From contig DXDV01000228.1 in the NCBI GenBank assembly GCA_019115345.1, positions 1 through 33,238 on the forward strand: a stretch of 33,238 nt of DNA, given 5' to 3'. A model generated the notes under the pieces. The model was not told where the DNA came from and did not search any database. It saw nothing but the letters and a program-made list of their open reading frames with translations. Position numbers and translations under genes: made by a program. Positions 23,697-31,411 of this stretch are shown here, one piece after another; position 1 is the first letter of the stretch, and each line of letters starts with the position of its first letter. This DNA comes from Candidatus Intestinimonas stercorigallinarum. Lineage in GTDB: Bacteria; Bacillota; Clostridia; Oscillospirales; Oscillospiraceae.

Positions 23697-25016
23697 ATGA
23701 GTCGTATCGGAAAATGGTATATGCGTTTGATCGGCGCCATTGGAATTGTCATCGCCCTCCATTCCGCTTGGCGCTTCTTCTTTTCGCCGTCTCCTCTCTG
23801 GTCGCCTGAAAAGCTGCCTACCTTCTGTAGCCTCCTGCTCCTCTCCTGGATCTGCTACTGCCTGCCCCTCTATGTCCGCGACGACTGCACGGTAGACCTC
23901 TCTTTTATCAGTATTCAGGCCTCCATCCTGACCCTGGGACCGGAGGCCGCTGTGATTATCAGCCTGATTTCCTATCCCATCTCCATCAGCTCCACCCCGG
24001 GCGGGAAGGAGTATATCCATATTTTCAACACCGCGCCCATCAAAACCTTCTTCAACATCGGCAACTGCAATATTTCCCTCTGGGTGGGCGGCTTGGCCTA
24101 CTACGCTTTTGGGGGCACGCCCGGCAACATCACCCTTCCCGGCGTCCTCCCTCCCGCCTTTTTCTACATCGCCGTCTCCATGGCGGCCAATGTGGCCGTC
24201 ATTTTTTTCTATTATCGATTCAGCCACGACGGGGACCTCTCCAACGTCCTCATCCCCTTGATCCTGGGTCTCCTGCCCAGCATCGCCCTCTCCTCTCCCA
24301 TCGGCTACTTCCTGGCCATGCTGCTGGTCATGGACAACGGCGTCTGGCTGGCATTGCTGTTCATGCTCCCCCTGCTGCTGGCCCGGTATTCCTTCAAGCT
24401 CTATCTGGACGGCAGGCGGCAGCAGTTCAGCATCATCAAGGCCTTCGCCGCCGCTCTGGACGCCAAAGACGCCTACACCCAGGGCCACTCCAGCCGGGTG
24501 GCCGCCTACACCGTCCAGATCGCCACCGCCATGCATCTCCCGGAGCGCCGGGTGCGCCGTCTGGCCGACGCCGCTGTGTTCCATGACATCGGAAAGATCG
24601 GCGTTCCCGACTCCATCCTGCAAAAGCCGGGCGCGCTGACGCCCGAGGAGCGGGCCGTCATCCAGCGCCATCCCCAGACCGGCGTGGACATTCTGCGGGA
24701 GCTGGACTCCTATCAGGAGCTCCTCCCTCTCATCCTCCATCACCACGAGTTTTACGACGGCAGAGGCTATCCCGACGGCACCAAGGGCGACGAGATCTCC
24801 CTGGACACCTATATCCTGGGGGCGGCCGACGCCTTCGACGCCATCACCAGCGACCGTCCCTACCGGCATGGACGATCCACGCAGGACGCTGTGGCCATTC
24901 TTCTGGAAGAATCCGGCAAGCAGTTCCACCCCGACGTGGTGGCCGTGGTGGCCGACATGGCGGCCCGGGGAGAGCTGGGGCCGGACGCCCTCGAGGAGGA
25001 GGACGCCTCATGCTGA
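23697..25016 (+). CDS. Membrane-anchored HD-GYP domain protein
   Basis: A 439-residue protein; the ATG follows GGAGG. The first 235 residues form about seven or eight membrane helices, a MASE-like sensor region. The HD-GYP domain follows: GHSSRVAAYTVQIA, the metal-binding HD pair His296-Asp297 in FHDIGKIG, HHHEFYDGRGYPDG with GYP at 357-359, and ADAFDAITSDRPYR. HD-GYP proteins usually hydrolyse cyclic di-GMP and related dinucleotides; all key residues are present. It overlaps the DUF5317 gene by 7 bases. The membrane ligand is unknown. Confidence 0.92.
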   Translation: MSRIGKWYMRLIGAIGIVIALHSAWRFFFSPSPLWSPEKLPTFCSLLLLSWICYCLPLYVRDDCTVDLSFISIQASILTLGPEAAVIISLISYPISISSTPGGKEYIHIFNTAPIKTFFNIGNCNISLWVGGLAYYAFGGTPGNITLPGVLPPAFFYIAVSMAANVAVIFFYYRFSHDGDLSNVLIPLILGLLPSIALSSPIGYFLAMLLVMDNGVWLALLFMLPLLLARYSFKLYLDGRRQQFSIIKAFAAALDAKDAYTQGHSSRVAAYTVQIATAMHLPERRVRRLADAAVFHDIGKIGVPDSILQKPGALTPEERAVIQRHPQTGVDILRELDSYQELLPLILHHHEFYDGRGYPDGTKGDEISLDTYILGAADAFDAITSDRPYRHGRSTQDAVAILLEESGKQFHPDVVAVVADMAARGELGPDALEEEDASC

Positions 25017-25558
25017 TCCTGGCGGTCCTCTGCGCCATCTGCGTGGGCTATCTCGCCGGGGGCCGGCTCTCCCGATTTGAAGGGGCGGGGCTCGCCTGGC
25101 TGGGTCTGCCGGTGGCCGCTCTTCTGCTCCAAGAACTGCTTCTCCCCCGTCTCACCGGCCTGCATTTCCTGCTGGTCCCCCTCTCCTACGCCCTGCTCTT
25201 TCTCTTCCTCTGGAGGAACCGGCACCTGGTCAAGACCGCCCTGCTCTGCGGCCTGGGCTGGGGCTGCAACGCCCTGGTCATCTGCGCCAACGGCTTCCGC
25301 ATGCCGGTGTCCGCCGGCGCGGCGGCCCACCTCTCCCCTCAGGGGCTCGCCGCCCTGACGGCGGGCGAGATCCCCATGTACGCCCTGGCCGGTCCGGAGA
25401 CCCGGCTCCTCTTTCTGGGCGATGTGCTCTACTGCCCCCTGCCTCTGTTGGGCGGCTTTGCCAGCGTGGGGGACCTTCTCCTGGCCGCCGGACTCTTTTT
25501 CTGTCTGCTCCGGGTCATGGACCCCACCCGCCTGCCCCGCTGGATGAAAAGCGGTTGA
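25010..25558 (+). CDS. DUF5317 membrane protein
   Basis: A 182-residue protein with four or five membrane helices, starting MLILAVLCAICVGYLAGGRL and ending in RLPRWMKSG. NGFRMPVSAGAA and FLGDVLYCPLP match the pattern of DUF5317, a family often encoded right after a membrane HD-GYP protein in Clostridia. The start overlaps that gene by 7 bases, so a shared function is likely; none is established. Confidence 0.8.
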   Translation: MLILAVLCAICVGYLAGGRLSRFEGAGLAWLGLPVAALLLQELLLPRLTGLHFLLVPLSYALLFLFLWRNRHLVKTALLCGLGWGCNALVICANGFRMPVSAGAAAHLSPQGLAALTAGEIPMYALAGPETRLLFLGDVLYCPLPLLGGFASVGDLLLAAGLFFCLLRVMDPTRLPRWMKSG

Positions 25559-25566
25559 ACCAAGCT

Positions 25567-25604
25567 AAGCTGAAACGGCTGCCCATTAGGGCAGCCGTCA
25601 GCTT
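25567..25604. terminator. Hairpin after the DUF5317 gene (first of two direct copies)
   Basis: CGGCTGCCC (25576-25584) pairs with GGGCAGCCG (25589-25597), and AAGCTGA with TCAGCTT outside it. The 32-base unit 25567-25598 recurs at 25757-25788 with two differences, so repeat copy A lies between direct copies of this hairpin. Confidence 0.65.
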
Positions 25605-25746
25605 GTAGAAAAAGCCCACTTTGGCTTTTTCTGCAAGCTGCTGACTTTTTCGATTTCATCGAAAAAGTTCCTGACTACACGCGAAAGTGGGGGCTCACCG
25701 CCCCCCTTTCACACTTTTCCCCCGTGGCTTGTTTTGCGTGGTGCCA
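25599..25746 (+). repeat. Structured dispersed intergenic repeat, copy A
   Basis: This 148-base segment matches the reverse complement of 28675-28873 closely, apart from about 50 extra bases in the other copy. It contains three hairpins: 25601-25638 (16-bp stem), 25645-25667 (10-bp stem, 3-base loop) and 25689-25705. Differences between the copies keep the stems paired. It holds no gene. Confidence 0.85.
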
Positions 25747-25756
25747 CTTTTTCGAC

Positions 25757-25792
25757 AAGCTGAAACGGCTGCCCATTCGGGCGGCCGTTTTC
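25757..25792. terminator. Terminator between repeat A and the MATE gene (second direct copy)
   Basis: CGGCTGCCC (25766-25774) pairs with GGGCGGCCG (25779-25787) with one G-U, followed by TTTT on the plus strand. On the minus strand it lies 27 bases past the MATE stop, and T-runs follow further on, so it may work in both directions. Confidence 0.65.
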
Positions 25793-25818
25793 TGTCTCCG
25801 CATTCTCCGCATTTGATT

Positions 25819-27180
25819 TTACAGGCGGGGCGCCGCCTCCAGGCGTCCCATGGGCCGGTAGACCACAAAGTACATGGTGGTGAAGCAGGCCAGGCCCCCC
25901 AGGAACTGTGAGGCCGCCTCAGCCATGAACACGCCGTTGGTGCCGAACAGGAGGGGCAGCGCCAGCGTGAGAGGGGCGTTGATGAAGGCCTTCCGCAGGA
26001 GGGAGAAGAAGATGGCGTGCCGGGCCTTGCCCAGGGCGGTGAAGATGGACTGGCCCGCCAGCTGGAGGGACATGAACATGAAGAGGGCGAAGTAGGTCCG
26101 CAGGGCGGGGATGCCCGCCTGGACCAGGGCCTCCTCGGTGGTAAAGAGACGGATGAGGGGCTCGGGCAGGGCCATGATGACGGCCCAGGCCGCCACCGAG
26201 TAGGCCACCACCACCGCGCTGGTGAAGCGGATGCCCGTCCGCACCCGGCCATACTGCCCGCCACCGTAGTTGAAGCCCAGCACCGGCTGGGCGCCGTTGG
26301 AGACGCCGGTGAGGGGCATGACCACCACCTCCCGGATGGAGTTGACGATGGTCATGACCCCTACGTAGAGGTCGCCGCCCCAGGTCTGGAGGGTGGCGTT
26401 GCACACCACCTGGACCAGGCTGTTGGTGAGGTTGACGAAAAAGCCCGCCAGGCCCAGGGAGAGGATGCGCTTCACCCGCCGGGAGGTGAGGACCATCCGG
26501 CTCAGCCGCAGGCGCAGGATGGCCTTTTTCCCGGTGAGGAAATGGAGGACCCACACCGCCGAACAGCCCTGGGCCAAAATGGTGGCCAGGGCCGCCCCCT
26601 GGACCCCCAGGTCCAGGACAAAGATAAAGATGGGGTCCAGCACGATGTTGACCACCGCCCCCAGGCCCACCGTCATCATGCCGGTCTTGGCGAAGCCCTG
26701 GGAGTTGATGAAGGGGTTGAGGCCCAGGCTCACCATGACGAAAATGGTGCCCAGGAGGTAGATGGTGAGATAGGCGTCGGCGTAGGGGAAGGTGGCGTCG
26801 CTGGCCCCGAAGAGGTAGAGCATGGGCTTTTTGATGAGGAGGCAGACCGCTGTGGCCAGCACGCCCAGGATGAGGAGGAGGGTGAAGGAGTTGCCCATGA
26901 CGTACTCGGCCTCCTCGTTCTCCCCCTTGCCCCGGTAGATGGAGCACAAGGGGGCGCCGCCCATGCCGCAGAGGTTGGCAAAGCCCATGAGGATGGAGAT
27001 GATGGGCATAGTGAGGCCCAAGCCGGTGAGAGCCAAATGGCCCGGCAGACGGCCCAGGTACATCCGGTCCACCACGCTGTAAAGGACGTTGATGAGCTGA
27101 GCCATGGTCATGGGGGCGGCCAGGGACAGGATGGTCTTTGGGATGCTCCCTTTGGAAAAATCGTTTCTCTGCTGTGCCAT
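25819..27180 (-). CDS. MATE-family multidrug/cation exporter
   Basis: A 453-residue protein with twelve membrane helices. The ATG at 27180 follows AGGAGGAG; a longer frame lacks a ribosome site. The start (GSIPKTILSLAAPMTMAQLI, NVLYSVVDRMYLGRLPG), GLGLTMPII and the second-half SNGAQPVLGFNYGG are typical of DinF/NorM-like MATE proteins. They export drugs or metabolites in exchange for Na+ or H+; the substrate cannot be read from sequence. It is divergent from the M20 gene and its leader carries two hairpins. Confidence 0.92.
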   Translation of the reverse strand: MAQQRNDFSKGSIPKTILSLAAPMTMAQLINVLYSVVDRMYLGRLPGHLALTGLGLTMPIISILMGFANLCGMGGAPLCSIYRGKGENEEAEYVMGNSFTLLLILGVLATAVCLLIKKPMLYLFGASDATFPYADAYLTIYLLGTIFVMVSLGLNPFINSQGFAKTGMMTVGLGAVVNIVLDPIFIFVLDLGVQGAALATILAQGCSAVWVLHFLTGKKAILRLRLSRMVLTSRRVKRILSLGLAGFFVNLTNSLVQVVCNATLQTWGGDLYVGVMTIVNSIREVVVMPLTGVSNGAQPVLGFNYGGGQYGRVRTGIRFTSAVVVAYSVAAWAVIMALPEPLIRLFTTEEALVQAGIPALRTYFALFMFMSLQLAGQSIFTALGKARHAIFFSLLRKAFINAPLTLALPLLFGTNGVFMAEAASQFLGGLACFTTMYFVVYRPMGRLEAAPRL

Positions 27181-27204
27181 CCCGGCCTCTCCTCCTTGTG
27201 CAAC

Positions 27205-27218
27205 GTCCCATTTGGGAC
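27205..27218. promoter_or_regulatory. Palindrome next to the MATE ribosome site
   Basis: GTCCC-ATTT-GGGAC is an exact inverted repeat about ten bases upstream of the MATE ribosome site. It may be an operator or an RNA stem controlling translation. Confidence 0.4.
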
Positions 27219-27237
27219 TATACTGTAAGCGGAAGCA

Positions 27238-27253
27238 CACCCGCCTGCGGGTG
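27238..27253. promoter_or_regulatory. Short GC hairpin in the MATE leader
   Basis: CACCCGC-CT-GCGGGTG pairs over 7 bp in the 5' leader, downstream of the promoter at 27273-27301. In the RNA it is followed by TGTGC with no T-run, so it is not a plain terminator. Confidence 0.35.
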
Positions 27254-27272
27254 AAAAATTCATGTAAAAATT

Positions 27273-27301
27273 ATTATAGTACAAAATCCGGGCGGACACA
27301 A
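27273..27301 (-). promoter_or_regulatory. Sigma-A promoter for the MATE gene
   Basis: On the minus strand, TTGTGT (27296-27301), a 17-base spacer and consensus TATAAT (27273-27278). The AT-rich core may also serve the divergent M20 gene. Confidence 0.7.
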
Positions 27302-27363
27302 CTGTCGTGCGGCACAAAAAGCGCCGTCCCGCCCCGCGGCATTTGAGAAAAGAGGGTATGCAA

Positions 27364-28548
27364 ATGGACATCTTGTTGGAGCAGGCCACGGCCCTTCTCC
27401 CCGAACTGAAGGCCCTGAAGGAGGACCTCCACCGCCACCCGGAGCTGAGCTGGCGGGAAAGGCGCACCACCGCCCTTTTGAGGGAACGGCTCGCCGCCCT
27501 GGGCCTGGAGCTCATCGACCTGGGCATGGAGACCGGCTGCGCCGCCCTCCTCCGGGGCGGGAGGCCGGGGCCCACCGTGGCCCTCCGGGCCGACATCGAC
27601 GCCATCGTCCAGGAGACCCCGGAGGAGGGGGAGGTGGTGTCGGAGGCGCCCGGCGTCATGCACGCCTGCGGCCACGACTTCCATACCGCCGGACTCTATG
27701 GGGCCGCCCGCCTGCTCTCCGCCATGCGGGATGGGCTGGCCGGAAACGTGGCCTTTCTCTTCCAGCCCGCCGAGGAGACCACCGGCGGGGCCCGGGCCAT
27801 GCTGGCCCACGGCCTGTGGGAAAAGCTGCCCGCCAAACCGGCCTGCGTCTTTGGCCTCCACAACCGGCCCCAGCTCCCCACGGGAACGGTGGCCGTCCAG
27901 GAGGGGCCCCTCATGTCGGAGAAGGCCAACTTCACCGTCGTCCTCCACGGCCGCACCGGCCACGGCGGCACTCCTCAAAAGTGCGTGGACGTCATCGTCC
28001 CGGCGGCGGCCATCGTCCAGGCCGTCCAATCCATCGTCAGCCGCAACACCGCCCCGGAGGACCCCCTGGTGTGCGCCGTCTGCTCCATCCACGCCGGAAC
28101 CCCGGAGAACTTCGCCCCCGACCTCCTCACCATGACGGGGAGCATCCGGGCCTTCTCCCATGAGACCAGGATGATGGCCCAGACACGGCTGGAAGCCATC
28201 GTCCGGGACATCTCCGCCGCCTACGGCTGTACCAGTGACTTCGACTGCCGGGAGGCCGCCCCCCTCCTCTCCAACTCCCCCGCCATGACCGCCCTGGCCC
28301 GGCGGGCGGCGGCCTCGGTGCTGGGGGAGGACCACATCGTGGGCGCCGCCCCGGAGATGAGCTCGGAGGATTTCCCGGAATTCGGCCGGGAGGTCCCTTA
28401 CTTCTTCTACTGGCTGGGCTCCGGCTTTCCGGACCGGGAGAACGCCGGCTGGCACAGCCCCAAATTCCGCACCGACGATTCCGCCCTGCCCATCGCCGCC
28501 GCCCTGCTGGCCCGCTCCGCCCTGGAGGGGCTGGCCTGGACGCCATAG
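27364..28548 (+). CDS. M20-family amidohydrolase (N-acyl amino acid / hippurate hydrolase type)
   Basis: A 394-residue metal-dependent amidohydrolase. The ATG at 27364 lies nine bases after AGAGGG; an ATG six bases earlier is possible. Landmarks are LHRHPELSWRE (22-32), ALRADIDAI (73-81), the metal-binding HACGHDFHT (100-108), QPAEETTGGA, LHGRTGHGG and the closing SSEDFPEF. The family removes acyl groups from N-acyl amino acids or similar amides in the cytoplasm; the substrate is unknown. It is divergent from a MATE exporter, which could export its substrate or product. Confidence 0.9.
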   Translation: MDILLEQATALLPELKALKEDLHRHPELSWRERRTTALLRERLAALGLELIDLGMETGCAALLRGGRPGPTVALRADIDAIVQETPEEGEVVSEAPGVMHACGHDFHTAGLYGAARLLSAMRDGLAGNVAFLFQPAEETTGGARAMLAHGLWEKLPAKPACVFGLHNRPQLPTGTVAVQEGPLMSEKANFTVVLHGRTGHGGTPQKCVDVIVPAAAIVQAVQSIVSRNTAPEDPLVCAVCSIHAGTPENFAPDLLTMTGSIRAFSHETRMMAQTRLEAIVRDISAAYGCTSDFDCREAAPLLSNSPAMTALARRAAASVLGEDHIVGAAPEMSSEDFPEFGREVPYFFYWLGSGFPDRENAGWHSPKFRTDDSALPIAAALLARSALEGLAWTP

Positions 28549-28562
28549 AGGGAGAAAAACCG

Positions 28563-28601
28563 GCCCGGCGCTCATTTGAGAGCGCCGGGCTGGCCGCTTT
28601 T
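28563..28601 (+). terminator. Terminator of the M20 gene
   Basis: GCCCGGCGCTC (28563-28573) pairs with GAGCGCCGGGC (28580-28590) over 11 bp, followed by TTTT at 28598-28601. It begins 14 bases after the stop codon. Confidence 0.8.
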
Positions 28602-28630
28602 CATCAGGGTCCATGAACGTTTCTTTCGCC

Positions 28631-28654
28631 TGCTTTTCTTTTCAAAGAAAAGCA
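28631..28654. repeat. AT-rich hairpin beside repeat copy B
   Basis: TGCTTTTCTT (28631-28640) and AAGAAAAGCA (28645-28654) are exact complements around a four-base loop. It sits between the M20 terminator and repeat copy B and has no counterpart beside copy A. Confidence 0.55.
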
Positions 28655-28674
28655 GAGCGAGACTGCGGAAAGAG

Positions 28675-28873
28675 TGGCACTACGTAAAACAAGCCACGGG
28701 GGAAAAGTGTGAAAGGGGGTCAGGACTGCCGGTGGCAGTCCTGATGCCTTCGGGCGAAGCCACACTGGAACAGGTGAGCCCCCACTTTCGCGTGCAGTCA
28801 GGAACCTTTTCGATGAAATCGAAAAGGTCAGCAGCTTGTCGAAAAAGCCCAACTTGGCTTTTTCGACAAGCTG
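28675..28873 (-). repeat. Structured dispersed intergenic repeat, copy B (inverted to A)
   Basis: This 199-base segment is the reverse complement of copy A with about 50 extra bases. Those include a perfect 11-bp hairpin with arms 28720-28730 and 28734-28744. The hairpin next to cysS has a perfect 18-bp stem (28832-28873) and ends a base before the cysS stop codon, so it probably also terminates cysS. The 28549-28874 gap holds no gene. Confidence 0.85.
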
Positions 28874-28874
28874 G

Positions 28875-30323
28875 TCAGATGCGCTTCCAGACGGCGCCGC
28901 CGGGCACGTCGGTGACCTCGACGCCCATGGCCTTGAGCTGGTCGCGGATGGCGTCGGCCTCGGCGAAGTTCTTGGTCTTCTTGGCCTCGCCCCGGCGGAG
29001 GACCAGGGCGTCGATCTCGGCGTCCCCCTCGCCGGTGACGGTGTAGCCGCCGGCGGAGGCGGTGGTGGTGGCCTTGGCCTGCTCCGCCCGCTTGGCCTCG
29101 GCCTTTTTCAGCAGGTCCAGCCCCAGCACCTGGTCGAACCTGCCCGTCAGGGCCAGCTTGTCGGCGTCGGAGAGGTCCTTGGCCTTGAGGACGTCGTAGA
29201 GCCGGGTGACGCCCAGGGAGGTGTTGAGGTCGTTGCCCAGGGCCTCCTTGAAGGCGTCGTCGTACTTGGCCATGGCGGCCTCGTCGGCGGTCCCCTCCGT
29301 CTTGAGGGCGGCCACCCGGCCCACCAGCTTCTCGTAGGCGGCCTTGGCGTTGTCCAGGTTCTCGTAGGAGAATACCAGGGCCTTCCGGTAGTGGGACTGG
29401 AGGCAGAAGAGGCGGTAGACCAGGGGGTCGTAGCCCTTCTCCTCCAGGGTGGAGACGGTGGTGAACTCCCCCTTGGACTTGCTCATCTTGCCGCCGGTGG
29501 TGTCCAGGTGGGCGATGTGGACCCAGTACCTGCACCAGGGGTGGCCCAGATAGGCCTCGGACTGGGCGATCTCATTGGTGTGGTGGGGGAAGGCGTTGTC
29601 CACGCCGCCGCAGTGGATGTCCAGGTACTCCCCCAGATATTTCATGGAGATGCAGGAGCACTCGATGTGCCAGCCGGGGTAGCCCACTCCCCAGGGGGAA
29701 TCCCACTTGAGGGCCTGGTCCTCGAACTTGCTCTTGGTGAACCAGAGGACGAAGTCGGTCTTGTTCCGCTTGTTCTCGTCGGCCTCCACGCCCTCCCGGA
29801 CGCCCACCGCCAGGTCCTCCTCGTCGTGGTCGTTAAAGACGTAGTAGTGGTCCAGCTTGGAGGTGTCGAAGTAGACGTTGCCGCCGGCGAAGTAGGCGTA
29901 GCCGGTGTCCATGAGCTTGGTGATGACCTTGATATAGCTGTCGATCATGCCGGTGGCAGGCTGGACCACGTCGGGGTACTTGATGTTGAGCTTCCTGCAG
30001 TCGGCGAAGAAGGCGTCGGTGTAGAACTGGGCGATCTCCATGACGGTCTTGTGCTCCCGCTGGGCCCCCTTGAGCATCTTGTCCTCGCCGGTGTCGGCGT
30101 CGGAGGACAGATGGCCCACGTCGGTGATGTTCATGACCCGGGTAACGTCGTAGCCGTCGTACCGGAGGAACTTCTCCAGCACGTCCTCCATGAGGTAGCT
30201 GCGCAGGTTGCCGATGTGGGCGAAGTGGTAGACGGTGGGGCCGCAGGTGTACATGCTCACCTTGCCGGGGGTATGGGGGACGAAGTCCTCCCGGGTGTGG
30301 GAGGCGGAATTGTAGAGTTTCAT
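28875..30323 (-). CDS. cysS: Cysteinyl-tRNA synthetase
   Basis: A 482-residue class I synthetase. It has the HIGH-type motif as HIGN (36-39), the zinc ligand Cys27 in YTCGPTVY, further ligands in HIECSCIS and FPHHTNE, and KMSKS (279-283). It charges tRNA-Cys with cysteine. The ATG follows AGGAG, 18 bases after cysE, and both genes lie behind one cysteine T-box, so shortage of cysteine raises both synthesis and charging. The C-terminal region has a small inserted Lys/Ala-rich linker (AKRAEQAKATTTASAGGYT). Confidence 0.96.
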   Translation of the reverse strand: MKLYNSASHTREDFVPHTPGKVSMYTCGPTVYHFAHIGNLRSYLMEDVLEKFLRYDGYDVTRVMNITDVGHLSSDADTGEDKMLKGAQREHKTVMEIAQFYTDAFFADCRKLNIKYPDVVQPATGMIDSYIKVITKLMDTGYAYFAGGNVYFDTSKLDHYYVFNDHDEEDLAVGVREGVEADENKRNKTDFVLWFTKSKFEDQALKWDSPWGVGYPGWHIECSCISMKYLGEYLDIHCGGVDNAFPHHTNEIAQSEAYLGHPWCRYWVHIAHLDTTGGKMSKSKGEFTTVSTLEEKGYDPLVYRLFCLQSHYRKALVFSYENLDNAKAAYEKLVGRVAALKTEGTADEAAMAKYDDAFKEALGNDLNTSLGVTRLYDVLKAKDLSDADKLALTGRFDQVLGLDLLKKAEAKRAEQAKATTTASAGGYTVTGEGDAEIDALVLRRGEAKKTKNFAEADAIRDQLKAMGVEVTDVPGGAVWKRI

Positions 30324-30341
30324 GCTTCTAGCTCCTATTCT

Positions 30342-30995
30342 TCAAACATTTTCCGCTCTGTGTTGCTCGTCGATATATTTCTCCAGCCACTCCAGCCGGG
30401 AGGAGAGGGCCTGGAGCTCCTTCTGCACCGGGTCGGTGACGTGGATCTGGTCCACGGAGGAGGCGTAGTCCACCTTTTCCCCGGCGATGCGGACCACCCG
30501 GGCGGGGACGCCCACGGCGGTGGCCTCCGGGGGGATCTCGGTGAGGACCACGGCGTTGGCGGCGATGCGGGCGCCGTCCCCCACCTTAAAGGGCCCCAGC
30601 ACCTTGGCCCCGGCGGAGACCATCACGTTGTTGCCCAGGGTGGGGTGGCGCTTGCCCTGGTCCTTGCCGGTGCCGCCCAGGGTGACCCCGTGGTAGATGA
30701 GGCAGTCGTCCCCGATCTCGGTGGTCTCGCCGATGACGATGCCCATGCCGTGGTCGATGACGAAGCGGCGGCCGATCCGCGCGCCGGGATGGATCTCAAT
30801 GCCGGTGAGGTGCCGGGCCAGCTGGGAATTGAGGCGGGCCAGGAAAAAGCACTTGTGCCGGTAGAGCCAGTGGGACACCCGGTGGAAGATGAGGGCGTGG
30901 ACGCCGGGATAGAGGAGAAAGATCTCCAGCTTGCTCCGGGCCGCCGGGTCTCGGGCCTGATATGCGCCCAGGGTCTCAGATAGTCGTTTGAACAT
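30342..30995 (-). CDS. cysE: Serine O-acetyltransferase
   Basis: A 217-residue protein of the short EpsC/CysE type. The ATG at 30995 follows GGGAGG; the longer open frame runs back through the T-box RNA and is rejected. A helical N-terminal part leads to left-handed beta-helix hexapeptide repeats (about 66-165). Catalytic Asp81-His82 (VIDHGMGIVIGET) and His102 (YHGVTLGGTGK) are present. It makes O-acetylserine from serine and acetyl-CoA, the precursor of cysteine. The C-terminal tail is longer and helical, DPVQKELQALSSRLEWLEKY. Confidence 0.94.
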   Translation of the reverse strand: MFKRLSETLGAYQARDPAARSKLEIFLLYPGVHALIFHRVSHWLYRHKCFFLARLNSQLARHLTGIEIHPGARIGRRFVIDHGMGIVIGETTEIGDDCLIYHGVTLGGTGKDQGKRHPTLGNNVMVSAGAKVLGPFKVGDGARIAANAVVLTEIPPEATAVGVPARVVRIAGEKVDYASSVDQIHVTDPVQKELQALSSRLEWLEKYIDEQHRAENV

Positions 30996-31035
30996 GGGGT
31001 ACCTCCCGTTCTGGGGGGGACCGCAGGGGGACGCG

Positions 31036-31275
31036 AAAAGCGCCTCCCATGCCCGAAGGCATGAGAGGCGCCGTATCCACGCACGCGGTTCCACTCTCGT
31101 TTCTCGCTCATGGGCCGGTAACGGGGCCAGCCGTGGGGCATTACGCCCCCGCGCTCCCGGATGCACTTCACACGGGACTGCCGTGGGACCGCTTTCAGCC
31201 GGTGACGGTCCCTCTCTTTCCGGTGTGCCCCCCGCGCTACTCTTTCCGTTCCTCGCGCCGGTTTCTCCTATGTCT
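31036..31275 (-). ncRNA. Cysteine T-box leader of cysE-cysS
   Basis: In minus-strand RNA the order is AGAGTA (31238-31243), a stem I region whose specifier reads TGC (31163-31165) in GAAGTGCATCC, the T-box sequence AGTGGAACCGCG (31084-31095), and a terminator with arms 31040-31053 and 31058-31071 followed by TTTT. The specifier is a cysteine codon, matching the genes downstream. Uncharged tRNA-Cys would pair with specifier and T-box and prevent termination. Confidence 0.93.
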
Positions 31276-31280
31276 CTAGT

Positions 31281-31309
31281 ATATTATCATCCCCGCCCGG
31301 CGGTGTCAA
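31281..31309 (-). promoter_or_regulatory. Sigma-A promoter of the T-box/cysE/cysS transcript
   Basis: On the minus strand, consensus TTGACA (31304-31309), a 17-base spacer and TAATAT (31281-31286). Transcription would start near 31274, at the edge of the T-box RNA. Confidence 0.8.
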
Positions 31310-31411
31310 GTCCCGCCCCCGCCCGGGCCCGGCCAAACTTTTGCCGGCCCGAGCCACCCCTTGACCCGGCTCGGGCGGTCTATGGCAAGCCCGGCATTCC
31401 TGCCGGCCGGC

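Noticed and set aside
23475..24929. 484-residue minus-strand frame opposite the HD-GYP gene
   Set aside because: Antisense shadow; the plus strand has HD and GYP motifs and membrane helices.
25567..25790. CRISPR-like array because of the repeated 32-base unit
   Set aside because: There are only two copies separated by 158 bases, each a terminator hairpin, with no cas genes.
28836..30983. 715-residue plus-strand open frame opposite cysS and cysE
   Set aside because: It spans two certain genes and the gap between them on the other strand and shows no domain.
31306..31411. GC hairpin at 31347-31376 as a terminator of the 378-residue gene
   Set aside because: The 9-bp stem is real but has a 12-base loop and no T-run in the right place on the minus strand.
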